The notes below the pieces were generated by a model. That model made no database searches. It saw only the letters and a list, made by a program, of their open reading frames with translations, and was not told the DNA's origin. Source: Spinacia oleracea (taxonomy: Eukaryota; Streptophyta; Magnoliopsida; Caryophyllales; Amaranthaceae). Taken from it: a stretch of 64,000 nucleotides of DNA. Of the stretch, positions 12,002-24,479 are shown piece by piece. The stretch's first letter is position 1; the number at the start of each line of letters is the position of its first letter. Made by a program: the position numbers and the translations under genes. The DNA lies in the NCBI RefSeq assembly GCF_020520425.1, contig NC_079487.1, forward strand, positions 85,131,141 through 85,195,140, given 5' to 3'.

Positions 12002-15000
12002 ATGAAATCAACAATGACATTGTTGTCTTTTGTGCTGCTTGCGATCAACGTCGGTTTGGGAAGCTGCTTCACTCTCTTCAGATTCGGCGATTCGCCTCGA
12101 CAATATAACCAGGTTCAATTTTATCTTATTTTCCATTTTTTTTAAAATTTTGCATTTGATTGACCTGTTTAGGTGTTTAGTACTCACTTCAATTTGTTTG
12201 TATTAATCAGCTGGTTTGCAAAATTCCAATTTAGATTGTGAATACTTTTAATTGTTCTTGTTTTGTACACTTTCCGTTGAGTTGTAGGGTTTTTTAAATT
12301 TTTTGTTGGTGAAATTAAGGATGCATTGAAAATTAAATTATAGTTCCGGCGTATAGCTCATTACAATCCGCTGAGTATGTTCTCAAACAATAAGTAGGGG
12401 GTTCGGTAAGAAGCCCTAGTTATATTAGTCTCCGCTTCTTTGCTAGTACATCTGCAAGACAATTTTTGCTTCTTGGCACAAAGATGACTTTCTCCTACAT
12501 GCTGTTGCAACCCCCTGCATATATCAAAGACATTCTTAAGAAATCAGCACCTCCAATTTGACAGTTAAGTAGCTTGACAGCCACCAAACAATCCGAGAGA
12601 ATAGCCACATTGCCAAAGTTGTTATTTCTCGTAACACACAAAGGCTTATTTTATGCCCATTAACTCAGCATGAAGAGGATTAATAGCATAAATCCTTCTA
12701 TTGAAGCCCTGTAACCAATGTCCATTGTAATCTCTATACACACCTGCCACACTTGAGAGCACATTAGAGTTTATAAAGGAAGCATCAACATTCACGGGGA
12801 GGTTTCTAGGATGGTTGGCGGGTGGGAAGCTCCTGAAAGATATGACATTCCCACGCAAGGGTGATAGCTTGATTAAGGGTAGTAGTGGGAGGTTGAATTT
12901 CTTTTTGTTCAAAAATGAATTTATATATTTGCTTCCGTATCTCAAAGCTAATAAACGGGAAAAGGAAATTCCAATGCAACCCTCTGATAATGTTTTTGTT
13001 TTTCAGATTAGCTTCTCTACCCACTGCTTGTTGTTATTCACTCAAAGAGTATCAGGTTAGGTGATTAATACCAAACTTGGAAAGCTTTCTGGAAGTTCCT
13101 AATAGAATGCAATGAATCTTCCTCGTCATTATTGCAAAGGGAACACAAAGATGTTATATGATATGGTAATATTATATTGAAACTTCTATAAACCAGTATT
13201 ACAACCTAAGGATTATGAAGTAGAGGCAACCTTTCTAGGAAGGCTATCCTCACTGATTAAACTCCTTTACTGGACATAACTAAATCATCAGCAAAACACA
13301 AATGATATAGTTTCATGCTCCTGCGCCTAGAGTGAAAATGGAACTCCTTCTGGGACCTATATAGGACATGATCCTAGATACGTATTCCACACTCAACACA
13401 AAAAGGAGGAGTATATTGGATCTCCTTGCCTCAAACCTCTCTTTGACTTGAAGAAACCTATAGGGACCCTATTAAGCATATGAGTGAACATAAGACTAGT
13501 AACACAAGTCATGATCAGATTTGTAAAGTCCATAGGGAAACCCAAGCCAAGAAGCATTTCCCTAATGAAATCCCAACTAACAGTATCGTAGATTCGTTGG
13601 CCTTCTAGATGTCAATTTTAAGCATACAACTTTTCACTTTTTGACTCCTATACATTCTAACCAAATCTTGACAAATCAACACGTTGCTCAAAACAGTTCA
13701 CCCAACTATGAAAGCCCCTTGATTACTAGGAATCACACTAGACAAAACTAATTTTATCTTCTCACATAGTAGCTTATTTATGCACTTGTAAATGACTAAA
13801 CAACAAGATATAAGTCTAAAATCACCCACCATATTAGGAGAGTTGACTTTAGGAATCAAAGTTATAGATGTAACATTTAATTCCTTAAGTAGTTTCCCTG
13901 TTTCGAAAAAATCAAGAACTGCATCTGAAACTTCTTTTCCTACAGTATCGATTGCCTTGAAGAAATAACTATTATAGCCCTTTGATCAAGGAGCTCTTTC
14001 ATTGGGAATAGCGTGCATAACTCTTTTAACTTCCTCAGGCTGAAGTCACACTTTAACAGTTGATGGTGATCATGAGATAAACGTCTCCCTTGTTGCATAA
14101 TTATTTTCTTAATATAACATATGTTCTGTATTTCCACCACCAGCAAGTTTTGGTAGAAGTCTTAAAAATTCACCAATTTTCCTTTTCCATCTTGTATGAC
14201 ATGGATCCCGTTATGACACTGTCTAGCTTTAATGCTTTGGTGATACACCTTAGTGTTCTCATCCCCATTTAGAAGCCGTTGGATCTAACTATGCATTTGT
14301 TCCACTTTTACCTGATTTGCTAGTATGAGATCAGATACGGGTTCGCAATTCGCTACCTAAGTTGCTAAATTAAACAAAAACTGTACCATTTTCATGTTAT
14401 AACTTACTTTTTCGGTTCACGGTTCATAGGGTGATTACGGAATTAGACAACACTAATCTGTTCTTAAATATGTAAGAGGTGTTGATAAGCGTGAAGAGCC
14501 GATGCGTGAACATCACTATAACCTTGTTGGTTCAAGAGTTTAAGGTCTTTTTTTAAAGAGTTTCAGTTTCTGCAAAACTCTAAGCATCGGGGAACCTTGG
14601 TTCTCAACCCCCATCTATTCTTCACCAAGTCAGGAAAACTAGGAGAAGGGGTCTACATGTAGAATCTGAATGTTTTTTCCCCTAGCGTTGGTCAAAGTCG
14701 CCCTCCGGTAAGAAGGTTACACTAGAAAAGGAGTCGCTCCATGCCCTCCTGCTTATTCGTCCACGTGAAAAACTTGCTAGGCATTTTTGTATCTTCAAGC
14801 CACAAACATTAGCACATTGCCCAAAAGTGTTAAACATCAGAATACCTAACAATAGCCTCAACCCTCTCATCAACATTTAACTCATTTGCGTCAACATTGT
14901 CAAAGAAGATTAAGCAAACCGAGTATGATGGACAAACAAGGAATTTTTCGTGAGAGCCCGAGTATCCGCCTACTGGGAGAAAACATACTAATCCATTATG

Positions 15001-18000
15001 AAGAACATGATGATGAAGAACTACAAAGATAGGAATTTTTAAATAGCCTTTAAAGCTTTGCCTCAAACTTTCTCTCTCTCACCTAAACCCTAAGTGTTTG
15101 AGAATTCACATTGAGGCTACATCCACACTTAGGTTTATATGAGTCTATATAGTGTAGGCATAAATATCAATTTAACAGACAAGAAAGGACCACGTCGCTT
15201 GAAGCTGGCTGAAAAGAAAAGTAGCTCGACCGATCGTTCAGGTGAACCAATAGTAGGTCCAGTCGTAGCAAGGTCAATTTAGGTTGAACAGATACAGTCT
15301 TATAGTAAAACAGTCATAACTTCCTCGTTTCTCATCCAATACGAGCTTATGACCTTGCATTGGAACTATATTAAGCCAGACTTCCCCTCCACATTGAATC
15401 AACTCCATTCAATGAGTAATATGGACAGACCATCCAAAGCAAACACTTTGCTTTTCTAACTCCACAAGGTTTCCATGCTTAACTCCAAAGTTATGTTACT
15501 TCGACACTTCGTCTGGCGGTCGGTGTCGGTGTCGACCCGACCCGACCCGCGACACGACACTCGACACGTGTCCCGGGAGTTATCGACACCCGTCGCAAAA
15601 GAATCCAAAAATCAGGTGTCGGTCACTTTTTGTTTGTTGTAGATCTGAATTTTCACCCAAAAACTATTGTGGCTTTTGGCCTCCTTGGTGAGGCGAATCT
15701 CATGGTTGCTATCTTTTACTTTAAAATGGTCATAAGATGGCCGAAGAGTATAAAGTGATGGCCGGAAAAAATGTCGGGTGAGGGATGAGGAGAGAGGTAA
15801 CATGTGGGCTTGTGGGGGACGAAGAGCTGAAGTATATAAAAAAAGTAAGTGGGCCTAGGTACTTTAACTAAAATATTAATAGTGGTAGTTGTCACGTAAT
15901 TTTTTATTAGTTGTTTTCAAAAAGTAACTTTTAGTTAATCCTTTTTTAGTTAATACTTTGAGAAACTTTTTAATTTATTTTATTTATTAAAAGTGTCGAT
16001 TTTTTTTCCCGACACTTTATATGGTTGCCGTGTCTACACACCTAGTCAAAACACTCCTTTGACTGTATCAAAGTGTCTACCAAAATTTGGATGAGTATCG
16101 AAGTGTCTACAAAAATTTGTATTTAAGTGTCTACACCTTGTTAGATCTGAGCAATATAGCTCCAAAACATATCTTATGACTCCATTTATTATGCTTTGAA
16201 CCCATCCTCTACACATTCCAACTCTAACAAGATCGAGTTACCAAAGTAACACAAACTAAACAATCCAGATGCAACCCGAGAACTAGGGGGACGGCGGGAG
16301 GCCACCTTCTAGGAAAGGTTCCTCCCTGAATCCTCACAAAGCTATTGGTCTAGTATCGAACGAAGCTACAATACAAGTTTCAGTTTTCCCTTTACATGAG
16401 TGTAAATCCCAAATTTAATACATTTAAAGGTAATGCAGGCATAAGATAAGAAGCTTTTACTCGCCTTACATGGTATAACATTGCTGTAAAAACAGACAGC
16501 GGAACCCTTTCTAAAACGGGCTAGATTCGGGCTTTTAATAGGCCCCCAGCCTGTTGAACAGGTCTAGTCACAACCAAAGAAAAGGTGGCAGGAGCAGGTC
16601 AGGGTTAGTGCCACACAGGAGGCAATTATCCTCACCACTCAGCCCTATGTGCATCAATCTTACCGAATATTCAACTTTCCAGACATCATAAGCTAACAGA
16701 TAAAAGTTTGCTTGGGATATTAAAACGGTTCCAAACCCACCTCTGCCACAGAACATGAGCACTTCATCCTAGGAGGTATTAATAACCAATAGAAATAGTG
16801 TTAGAACTTAGAATGCAAGTTCTCAACTACAGAGGACCCTACTGAGATTTGGTGACATTTTCATTTCTTTTTCCCCAAAACTTGCAACCACCTGATATTG
16901 TATGGTGGCAAAGCAAACACGTGTCACAGGTTGGGGGAGACATGTAATTAACAGCATGTCCGAAACTGGTCTGTATGATATTTCACAACTAAAGAACCTT
17001 TTTTTAAATATGAACTGGGAACAAGGAGGTCGCTGAGCCTAGCTATTCTTGAACACCTATTGATGTCTCAATCTGTTAGTGTATTTATATCCGTAGGCAG
17101 GCATCTAGCTATGCTATATAGTGACCATAACACACATACGTTTCAGTGTTTCCTGCCAGTCAGCTCTTCTCGTTATCCCTGGGAAAAGTGGGATTTATGT
17201 CCTTCAGAGTTTGGAGCATGCTATATCTGAATATTATAATAAGCTTCAGTTTATCATGAAATAAACATATTTCCCCCATGTTAGAATCTTCTTGTAGGCC
17301 CTTAGCATGATTTTTTCTTATCAGTAAGTGTATCTTGTAGCATGTCGTCTGACTTTGAAATATCCTTTCCGGTATTTTTTTTCTGGTTTCAGGGAGATCC
17401 ATTGATGGTGAAAGTTGATAAGTTAACCTCTTCTGATGCTCAGCTTCCTTATACATACTATTCTGTTCCTTTTTGCCGTCCAAATGCTACATTTGACACT
17501 GCTGGATATTTTGGTGAATATTTTGGCCATCGACTTAAAGACTCTCCTTTTGTGGTCAGTACAACTATTTTACTAATCAAACTTATTTGGTAAATCTACT
17601 CCTTACTATAATCCCCTGTTTCAAAATTCTGTAGTTCAAGATGCTGGGAGCCACAGATGTGCAGAGTAGTCTGTCGTATCACTCTTGATGAGCTATCAGC
17701 AAAGTCATTCCAAGAGAAAATTCATGAGTATTATCATGTTAACATGTATGCTACTAAATTGAATCGCACGAAGGGAAAAAAATAAAGGAGAGGAAGTACT
17801 TGGAGAATTCCTCTCCCTTCTTTCCTCCACATACATGTGCTGTTATCACTTTCAATGGAGTTGAAGAACTCATTGCAGAAATAATTAAATAAAACACCCC
17901 ATGTATTGTTTCCAAAAATTTATTGTAAACTAGAAAATACAAAGTATCTTTTTTATTCTTCCAAATCACGGGTTTATAAAAATGATAAAAAGGTTAATAT

Positions 18001-19188
18001 GGTTGGCCTCCAGAGCCTCATAAGATACACTGGTTGATAGCTTCTGCCTTTTGTTGATTGCATTCATTTACTGTGTCTGCTGTGTTAGGGTCCTGGATGG
18101 ACTTCCTGTTGCTGTTCGTTATCAACTACCACATCAGGAAGCTGCAGATTATTATCAAATTGGATTCCGTATAGGAATCATGGGGCAATATGCTGGTGTG
18201 AGTATATCATCTACTTCATTTGCATCTTGGCATGTCCGCGCGTAATTCATAGTTTCAGCCTGAGCAGTTGTTTACTTCTTCTGTATGCAGGTTGAAGTTT
18301 ATAAGTACTTCATTTACAATCATCTAGTTTTTACTGTCAAGTATCATATAGATGCTCGCACTGAATTAGCAGAGATTGTGGGGTTTGAGGTCAAGCCTTC
18401 AAGGTTAGTCTACAAGGGATTTTCCTCCCACCCCCCCTTCCCCACCAAACCACTGACCCTATATACATCATGAATCTTATGATGCTTATTGTTTTGGTAC
18501 CAGTGTTAATCATGAATATGAAGGGAAATGGAACGAGAAGACTACTTTAACAGCTTGCAAAACTCATAAAGAGGAGACGTATATCTCATCTGGTCCGCAG
18601 GAAGTTCAAGAAAACGAAGAAATTGTGTTTACTTATGATGTCATTTTCCAGGTAAGTCACCAACTTGAAATTCTGTTTGCATATGACATAACCCTCTCTG
18701 TGATTCTATCTACAAATGATAGTCCCTTGTAAACTTTTTGGGTCAAACATTTAAAATTATGTTCATTAAAATAAAGTACCTTGAAGATGGAAAAAAGGTC
18801 CAACAGGACTCTTATATGTGGATAGAAAGGGTATTGTCATTTTGACTGCCTGAATTCGAAATTCACTATGATCATTCTGAATATAAGATATAAGGTGTCT
18901 GTGGTGATTAGTACAAATCAAGCTGAATAGAACATCGGAAATTGAATGATAGCTTGTACATAGTTGGTCAAAAGGGGGTGAGAAAGTGATGATGAGCAAT
19001 TCTTGTCCATTCAATGCTCCAAGGGCTTCCAACTTTAATACTCGTTCTTCCCCTGCCGGTTTAGGGTAAGTGTAAGATCGTAAGGTTTCTTGTGTCTTGA
19101 TGTTCCCCGCAGTGGAATTTATAGATGGACATTTTCTCTCAGTTTAATTACTTCCCATGGTTGTCTTAGACTTTCCTTATAATATTTT

Positions 19189-19254
<66 letters not shown>

Positions 19255-22200
19255 CTCTTACCTTACTTTCATTTATTCCACTTTTTCCCTCTTGTTTATT
19301 TTTAACTTCCCGCTCCTTTCTGGTTTGATTGGTGATAATGACGATCTCCTACGACGATTCATGTTAGCCGGCCCCAAAACATTTTGGGACTAAGGCTTTG
19401 TTGTTGTTGTTGTTGGTTGTCTTAGACTTTTGGTTGACTGGATCTGGTTTAGGCACTGCATCTTGTTGATTTTTGTACTGCTCTTAATGATGATACATTG
19501 TTCAGTCCCTCAGTGGACATAGATCCACAAAATCCATTATAGCTGTAAGGGTGCTATAGATCAGAGCACTACATAGGTTCATGTCTTTGAGCTGTCCGAT
19601 CATTTTAAATCGACAAACTTGTATGCTCCAATGACAACTGTAATTTTAAACTGACAAGATAATAGATTCTTGCCAGTTCCAATGTACGATTTACGATACA
19701 CTCCACATTGATAAATTAGAGCTTCTATTGATAATACCTTTGCTTGGTGATGTTCCTTGTCTTTATCTCTTGGATGACATTGCCTCTTTTAGATGGATCA
19801 TTTTCTTATTCACAGGGAGGGGGGAGGAGGAGTTGCTTCTCTCTCTCACCGGTCACCTCACATCTCTTGGTGATCTAATTTCTTTAGCACACCTTAGTGG
19901 TGGTCCTCCCATATAAACGCGGCTATGAGCTCCCACACCTGCAAACTTATCATGAATCCTGTGTATATATATAGGTTCCATCATTAAATCTCCCAGTCTT
20001 CTCATTCATGTGCTTGAACCAATAACTTCTGTACAAAATACATCCCCTTTCATCAATAAAGTTCTTTTTTTTTTTCCTTTTTTAATGCAGTCCAGGAAAA
20101 TAGTTATAAAATTAAAAAGTTAGAGTTACACAACAAAGTCAACAAGGAGGTTTCTCCTCCTGAATTACATTCGCCAAAATCCCAGTTGGATTATCAGTAA
20201 GTGACAGTATTAATTAATATCTGATTACATAATACATCCGCCGTCCTACAATTTCTTGCCAAAACGTCAGCTGCTGTTTTGGTGCTTGTAGTACTAAACT
20301 GAGTAAACTGTATCTTGACATTAGTAGTCCGCGAGATAAGAGCCCTTCATTTCAAGATCACATTCATGTTAGCATCAGCAACCTGGTCCTCTGTCACAAT
20401 ATTCTTCACCGCAAGTTGAGAATCAGAATGGAACAATATTATTCCATCCTCTCAATACAATAGTTTGTCGGCCTTCTACAATTGCTATCAACTCACTCAT
20501 AAGGACTGTAGGGGCCTTTCTCTTCAATTTATACATCAAAATCCAATCACCTAAACTGTTGCTGATAATGCCCTCTAAACCTGCATATTTGGTTAGTTGA
20601 CAAATAAAGTTTTCTTTGATTTACACTTTACATGAACCTGATACTTAGGTACGAGGTACGTTCACCATAATACAGTACAACCTTTTTCACACTATGAAAA
20701 TTTACTAATCTTCACATTCATCCCCTTTGGAATATAGGAAGACTAACTTCCCAGTCTATCGTCGTTTTTCAATCACAAAGTTTACCTTTTTTCACCAATC
20801 ACTGTGTGCAACACACTCTGAATGCGCGAGTGACCCTGTTTGTGTTAGCTGCCAAAAGCTAATCAAAAAACTAAGGAAGTCCATGCTAATTCTCTTGTAA
20901 ACTCCTGGATCTGTGAAAAATCAGCAGTGATTGTAGGACCTTATCATGTAGCACTCTTTTAGCTATATCCCCATACCATTCTGTCGGTGTGTGATAGAGT
21001 TATGTAGTAATTTAGTATACAGTGGTTGGCTGTGTGCCCTGCTCCTATCCCTTATTTTTTTCTTAGATCTCTTACTTCCATACTCTTTGTTAGGCCTCTA
21101 TCTTTTAGTTTAACTTGATAAGCTCATTTGTTTTTGTCTTAAGTCAATCATTTGGACAGTCAGAGAGCTGGATGACAAAGGGGGAAGTTATGGATTGGGG
21201 AGGAAGTTGATGGTCGGATAAAAGTTATACCAAGATGGTTCTTCCTGTGAGTGATTCTCCAGCGGGAACAATTGTTCATGTAGACTAGTAGTGATTCTCA
21301 CTCTTCACATAGATTGATGTATTTGACTTTGTTTTCCAAAAAAATGTCCAACCTTGTACTTGATATAATTTCCCTCCCTGTTTTCCTTGAGGTTTTATCT
21401 GTTGAGAATTCTTTTCATAATAACCTTGTGTGCATGTTACAGGAAAGCAATGTTACATGGGCATCTAGATGGGATACCTATCATCAATCCCAGGCTGACG
21501 AAATGCGTTTCTATGTGACTATCAACCATCTAGTGACACTTGTTTTTGTCTTGGGAGTAGTGGCTACACTAATTATGCGTACATACCGTGACATCTCAAA
21601 GTACAATGAATCTGCTATGCGTGACGAAACAGGATGGAAACTAGTACATGGAGATGTTTTTCGGCGACCAATTAACTCAGATTTACTTTGCATTTTTGTT
21701 GGAACTGGAATTCAGTGCTTGGGAACAATGATTACAGCTGTTTTTATCTTCTGTTTCCTTGGATTCATCTTACCTTCAGATTGGGATGAGGTTTGGAGAG
21801 TGATTCTCTTCCTCTGGGCTTTGATGGGTTATTTTGCCGGCTATTCATCAGCTCAACTTTACAAAATGTTTGGAGGCAAACAATGGAGAAAGATTGCTGC
21901 CAAGACCGCGTTCACGCTGCCCGGACCAGTGGCTATCATTCTTTTCATCTTAAATTATCTCACCTACAGACAGAAATCATCAAGTGGTCTTCCACCTGAA
22001 GCAATGTTTGCTCTAATCCTCTTGTGGTTTGGTACTTCGGTACCCTTTGTTTTCGTTGGTAGCTACTTTGGATTCAGAACTCAAGCAATAAAATATCCAG
22101 TTAGAACTAGTAAAATTCCCCGAGAGATTCCTGAACAACCATTTTATAAGCACCCAGTCATTTCCATTATTGTAGGAGGAATTTTTCCATTTGGGACCAT

Positions 22201-22588
22201 CTTCTATGAAGTTTGGAAAATTTTAGCTACTATCTGGTTGTATCAGTTTTACCACATTCAGAGCTCCCTGTCCTTTGGCTTTCTCACTCTTCTCGCCACT
22301 TGTGCTGGGACTACGATCGTGCTCTGCTACTTTCATCTTTGTCGTGAGGACTATAGGTGGTGGTGGACTTCATTCTTGACATCTGGCATTTCAGGAGTTT
22401 ACCTTTTCCTGTATGCTGTGTATTTCCTTGCAGGCAATCTGTATGTAACAAAGCCAGTTCCGGTGCTTCTCTTTTTAGGTCACATGTTCATTGGTTCGTT
22501 TGGGTTTTTTGTTCTAACAGGTACTGTTGGCTTCTATGCATGTTTCTGTTTTACTAGACTCTTATACTCATCCTTGAAGATTGATTGA
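12002..22588 (+). CDS. Transmembrane 9 superfamily (EMP70/TM9SF) protein, seven exons
   Basis: Encodes a nonaspanin: a large lumenal N-terminal domain followed by nine membrane spans, acting in Golgi/endosomal membranes. Exons by GT-AG sites and phase: 12002-12112, 17393-17554, about 17651-17745, 18089-18197, 18291-18403, 18504-18651, 21443-22588. This gives about 627 aa, near the family's 640-660. Exon 1 holds a hydrophobic signal peptide; an in-frame ATG at 11981 is an alternative start. Family landmarks include GDPLMVKVDKLTS, QLPYTYYSVPFCRP, IVGFEVKPS, WASRWDTY, GWKLVHGDVFR, YWWWTSF-like (DYRWWWTSF) and the C-terminal YSSLKID, whose K.D-type tail is a known Golgi-retention signal in plant members. 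Exon 3 is odd. The best acceptors (after 17634 or 17640) give a stop, whereas using GAG|CC at 17650 restores frame but loses about five conserved residues. The gene may therefore be mutated or use an unusual acceptor. Confidence 0.85.
12350..15070 (-). pseudogene. L1-type LINE, antisense in TM9 intron 1, decayed
   Basis: Read on the minus strand, the three parts of a plant L1 ORF2 follow in order. The endonuclease C-terminal part (about 14930-14660) has NVDERVEAIVRYSDV, then a frameshift, then FFTWTNKQEGMER and VTFLPEGDFD. The reverse transcriptase (about 14000-13250) has YNSYFFKAIDTVGKEVSDA, ITLIPKVNSPN, IPSNQGAF and an FADD catalytic box near 13280. The RNase H domain (about 12945-12646) has PVNVDASF and NPLHAELMGIK. 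Many stops and frameshifts make it non-functional. Being antisense to the host gene and inside a 5.3-kb intron, it is removed by splicing. Ends and TSD were not resolved. Confidence 0.8.
15500..16035. repeat. GTGTCGG/CGACACC-rich segment in TM9 intron 1
   Basis: Repeats of GTCGGTGTCG and CGACCCGACC lie at 15515-15605, with inverted CCCGACACTT and CACTT-type copies near 16005-16020. It could be the debris of a DNA transposon, but no clean inverted ends or TSD were found. Confidence 0.35.
16280..16790 (-). pseudogene. LINE fragment, zinc-binding region downstream of RT
   Basis: A minus-strand open stretch at 16762-16568 reads GRGGFGTVLISQANFYLLAY, then RLMHIGLSGEDNCLLCG. This is the pattern of the zf-RVT (reverse-transcriptase zinc-binding) domain that follows RT in plant L1 elements. 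It is short and isolated. It could be a separate LINE copy or a piece of the one at 12350-15070 displaced by rearrangement. Confidence 0.5.
17393..17745 (+). other. TM9 exons 2-3, reading-frame conflict
   Basis: Exon 2 ends in phase 0 at GTG|GTCAGT (17554). Exon 3 leaves phase 2 at AACAT|GTATGC (17745), and that joins perfectly to exon 4. Between 17635 and 17745 there are 111 bases where 110 or 113 are needed. The conserved codons before and after lie in different frames: TTC AAG ATG at 17635, then TGG GAG CCA CAG ATG TGC from 17645. A one-base insertion near 17641-17645 would explain this. Confidence 0.7.
19175..19414 (+). mobile_element. SINE-like retroposon with (TTG)n tail and 16-bp TSD
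   Basis: The insert is flanked by a perfect 16-bp repeat GGTTGTCTTAGACTTT (19159-19174 and 19415-19430). It ends in (TTG)n. The 3' part, with AGCCGGCCCCAAA and TTTTGGGACTAAGG just before the tail, matches the conserved 3' end of common plant tRNA-derived SINEs. The 5' part is not a clear pol III promoter and contains a (TA)n run, so the copy may be 5' truncated or rearranged. It sits in TM9 intron 6. Confidence 0.75.
19194..19252. repeat. (TA)n microsatellite
   Basis: About 29 uninterrupted TA units lie inside the SINE-like insertion. Confidence 0.95.
20130..20590 (-). pseudogene. LINE RNase H-domain remnant in TM9 intron 6
   Basis: On the minus strand the segment reads in pieces as the RNase H end of a plant LINE: GDWILMYKLK, LMSELIAIVEGRQTI, DSQLAVKNIV and a C-terminal DVLAR-like motif. 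Frames are broken by stops. It is antisense to the TM9 gene and confined to the 2.8-kb intron between 18652 and 21442. Confidence 0.6.
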
Positions 22589-23182
22589 TTTGTAAGGGTA
22601 TTAGGGTAGTGGCATTGAAGATTTCAACTGCACACTAGTTCTGCTGGTTTACTTGATGTCAACTCATATTTTCTTGAGGAGTTGAAAGTATTTTGTTTAA
22701 CTGGGACGATAAAATGCCAAGTAAGCATTTTGATGCGTTACGGTAAGCACACACCCCCTCCCCAAGTTTATAAGTTATACAAAACAGTAGTTGTGTCCAT
22801 CTGTTGTAAATTTTATTCAATGGAAACAGCCCACTTTTCGCCTGTAGAAATACACAAATCATTGAATATAGTCTTTGTTTATCTGAAGGTTTTGCAACGG
22901 TGTAGTTTGAAAGAAAAAGAAAAGACAAGCCTTATTCTTGTGAGAAATATCCTTTGTTTTCTTTGACAAGTTTTGTGGAATAAATTAACGGATCACATAT
23001 TGTCTTTTTTTTTTTTTTTGGACAGGATAGTTTTTTAGGTAATGGACAAGCTAGAACCATTAACAGGAGTATAGTTGTTTTAAAACTTATTTCCCACTTT
23101 TCATTGGAATGAAACTTAATTACCAATGTACAGTCCACGTAGGATGGGAATGAGGTGTGTATTTCATTTCAGTATCTAGAGC
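22589..23182. other. TM9 3' flank
   Basis: Probable 3' UTR and downstream spacer. No further coding signal and no obvious transposon end were found. A poly-T run lies near 23007-23020. Confidence 0.5.
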
Positions 23183-23207
23183 AAAACCGCTATCTAATAG
23201 CGGTTTT
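23183..23207. repeat. Perfect 11-bp hairpin
   Basis: AAAACCGCTAT (23183-23193), a CTA loop, then ATAGCGGTTTT (23197-23207). It lies 20 bp outside the Harbinger-like element at 23227 and shares its AGCGGT theme. Confidence 0.9.
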
Positions 23208-23226
23208 ACTCACCGCTACCAACATA

Positions 23227-23625
23227 GGCCCTGTTCGGCAAAATTAGCGGTAGCAGGTAGCGGGTAGCGGTTGAGTAGCGGGTAGCGGTTCGAGAAGCGG
23301 GCAACGGTGAATGGTAGCGGGTAACGGTTAGCTGTCAAAGTAGCGGCTAACTGATATGTGTGTTCGGTAAAAGTAGCGGTTGATATTCTAAAATAAAATA
23401 AAAGGTAGAATATTTTTTAAAACTTTATTATAAATTTATCAAAAGCTACCCGCTACCTTAAAAGCTACTAATTTTGACGTTTGATAAAAGCTACCCAAAC
23501 GCTACCTCTACCGCTAACCGCTATCTAAACCGCTACCTTGCCAAACACTCACAAATTTTACAAGTAGCGTGTTGACTAGGTCAAAACGCTACCCGCTACT
23601 TTAAACGCTACTGCGAAACACGCCC
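23227..23625. mobile_element. Harbinger/Tourist-like MITE, AGCGGTAGCGGG-rich ends
   Basis: The left end GGCCCTGTTCGGCAAAATTA and the right end (reverse complement GGGCGTGTTTCGCAGTAGCG) are imperfect inverted repeats. They continue into arrays of TAGCGGGTAGCGG on the left and CCGCTACCCGCTAC on the right. ATA flanks both sides (23224-23226 and 23626-23628), a 3-bp duplication. The 399-bp interior is non-coding. Confidence 0.6.
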
Positions 23626-23639
23626 ATAGAAGTTTATAG

Positions 23640-24300
23640 TTCGTTTCCCGTGCTTCTCATTTTACCCGCCTCAATAACTCAGATCCTCTCTCTCCCTCTC
23701 TCTCCCTGTTCTCGTTTCAAGCCAAATATTAGCTCCTCGTTTCACAGTTCTTTTTCTCTCTCTTCCAATTCACTTTCTGGTTTTCTTTCATTGCGCTCAA
23801 CATTTGAATTTGTATTACTTTTATAAGAAATCAAAATTTCATCCAGTTTCCCCCCAATTTGTTAGTAGATTTATCACCCCCAATTTGTAGGAATTTTCGA
23901 GAATCTGATTGCATGTATTGGTTGGGTTTATATTTGATTTGACGTTTTCAATTAGGGTTTCTCTGTGAAATTCGACGTTCTTCAATTTTAAAGCAATTGG
24001 AAAACTGTGGAGACTTGTGTGCAGATATTGTTAATAATTTTAACAATATTGGGATTTCCAAGGTTTTTGCTGGGAGAAATTAGGGTTTTTGGAGTTAATT
24101 ACAATTTTTTTTGAATTTGATGTGTACAGTGGAGAGATGATTGTTCAAGAGCCATCTAATTTGGATATGCCAGATCTAAGAAATCTAGTTTATAGAAATT
24201 GTTGCTGATCTAAGAAATCTAAGAAATCCAAGGACCATAGTGTTGTTAACCATGGAGGCCAAGCTTTACTAATCAAAAATGTGGATGGAAATGCTGATTG
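23640..24300 (+). other. Gene-leader-like fragment, not identified
   Basis: A C/T-rich stretch with TCTCTC runs (23690-23770) is followed by AT-rich sequence with several GGGTTT motifs. An acceptor-like GTGTACAG at about 24129 precedes ATGATTGTTCAAGAGCC (24137). This looks like the 5' UTR, leader intron and first codons of a plant gene. The frame meets a stop after about 24 codons and no downstream exons are seen. It may be a captured or truncated gene start. I do not recognise the product. Confidence 0.3.
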
Positions 24301-24479
24301 TAAACGTCAAATCAAATATAAACCCAAATTGATTGCATGTATTGGTAATGCTGCTATTTGATTTCAAATCAAATATAAACCCAATCTGATTGAATGTTGA
24401 TGGAAATGCTGCTACTTGATGGAGGAGAGAGAAACAAGAAGGGAAGCGCGAGAAGAGGAAGGTAAATCCAACGCGCGGA

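Noticed and set aside
17160..17483. 107-aa minus-strand ORF
   Set aside because: Overlaps TM9 exon 2 in antisense and has no similarity that I can name.
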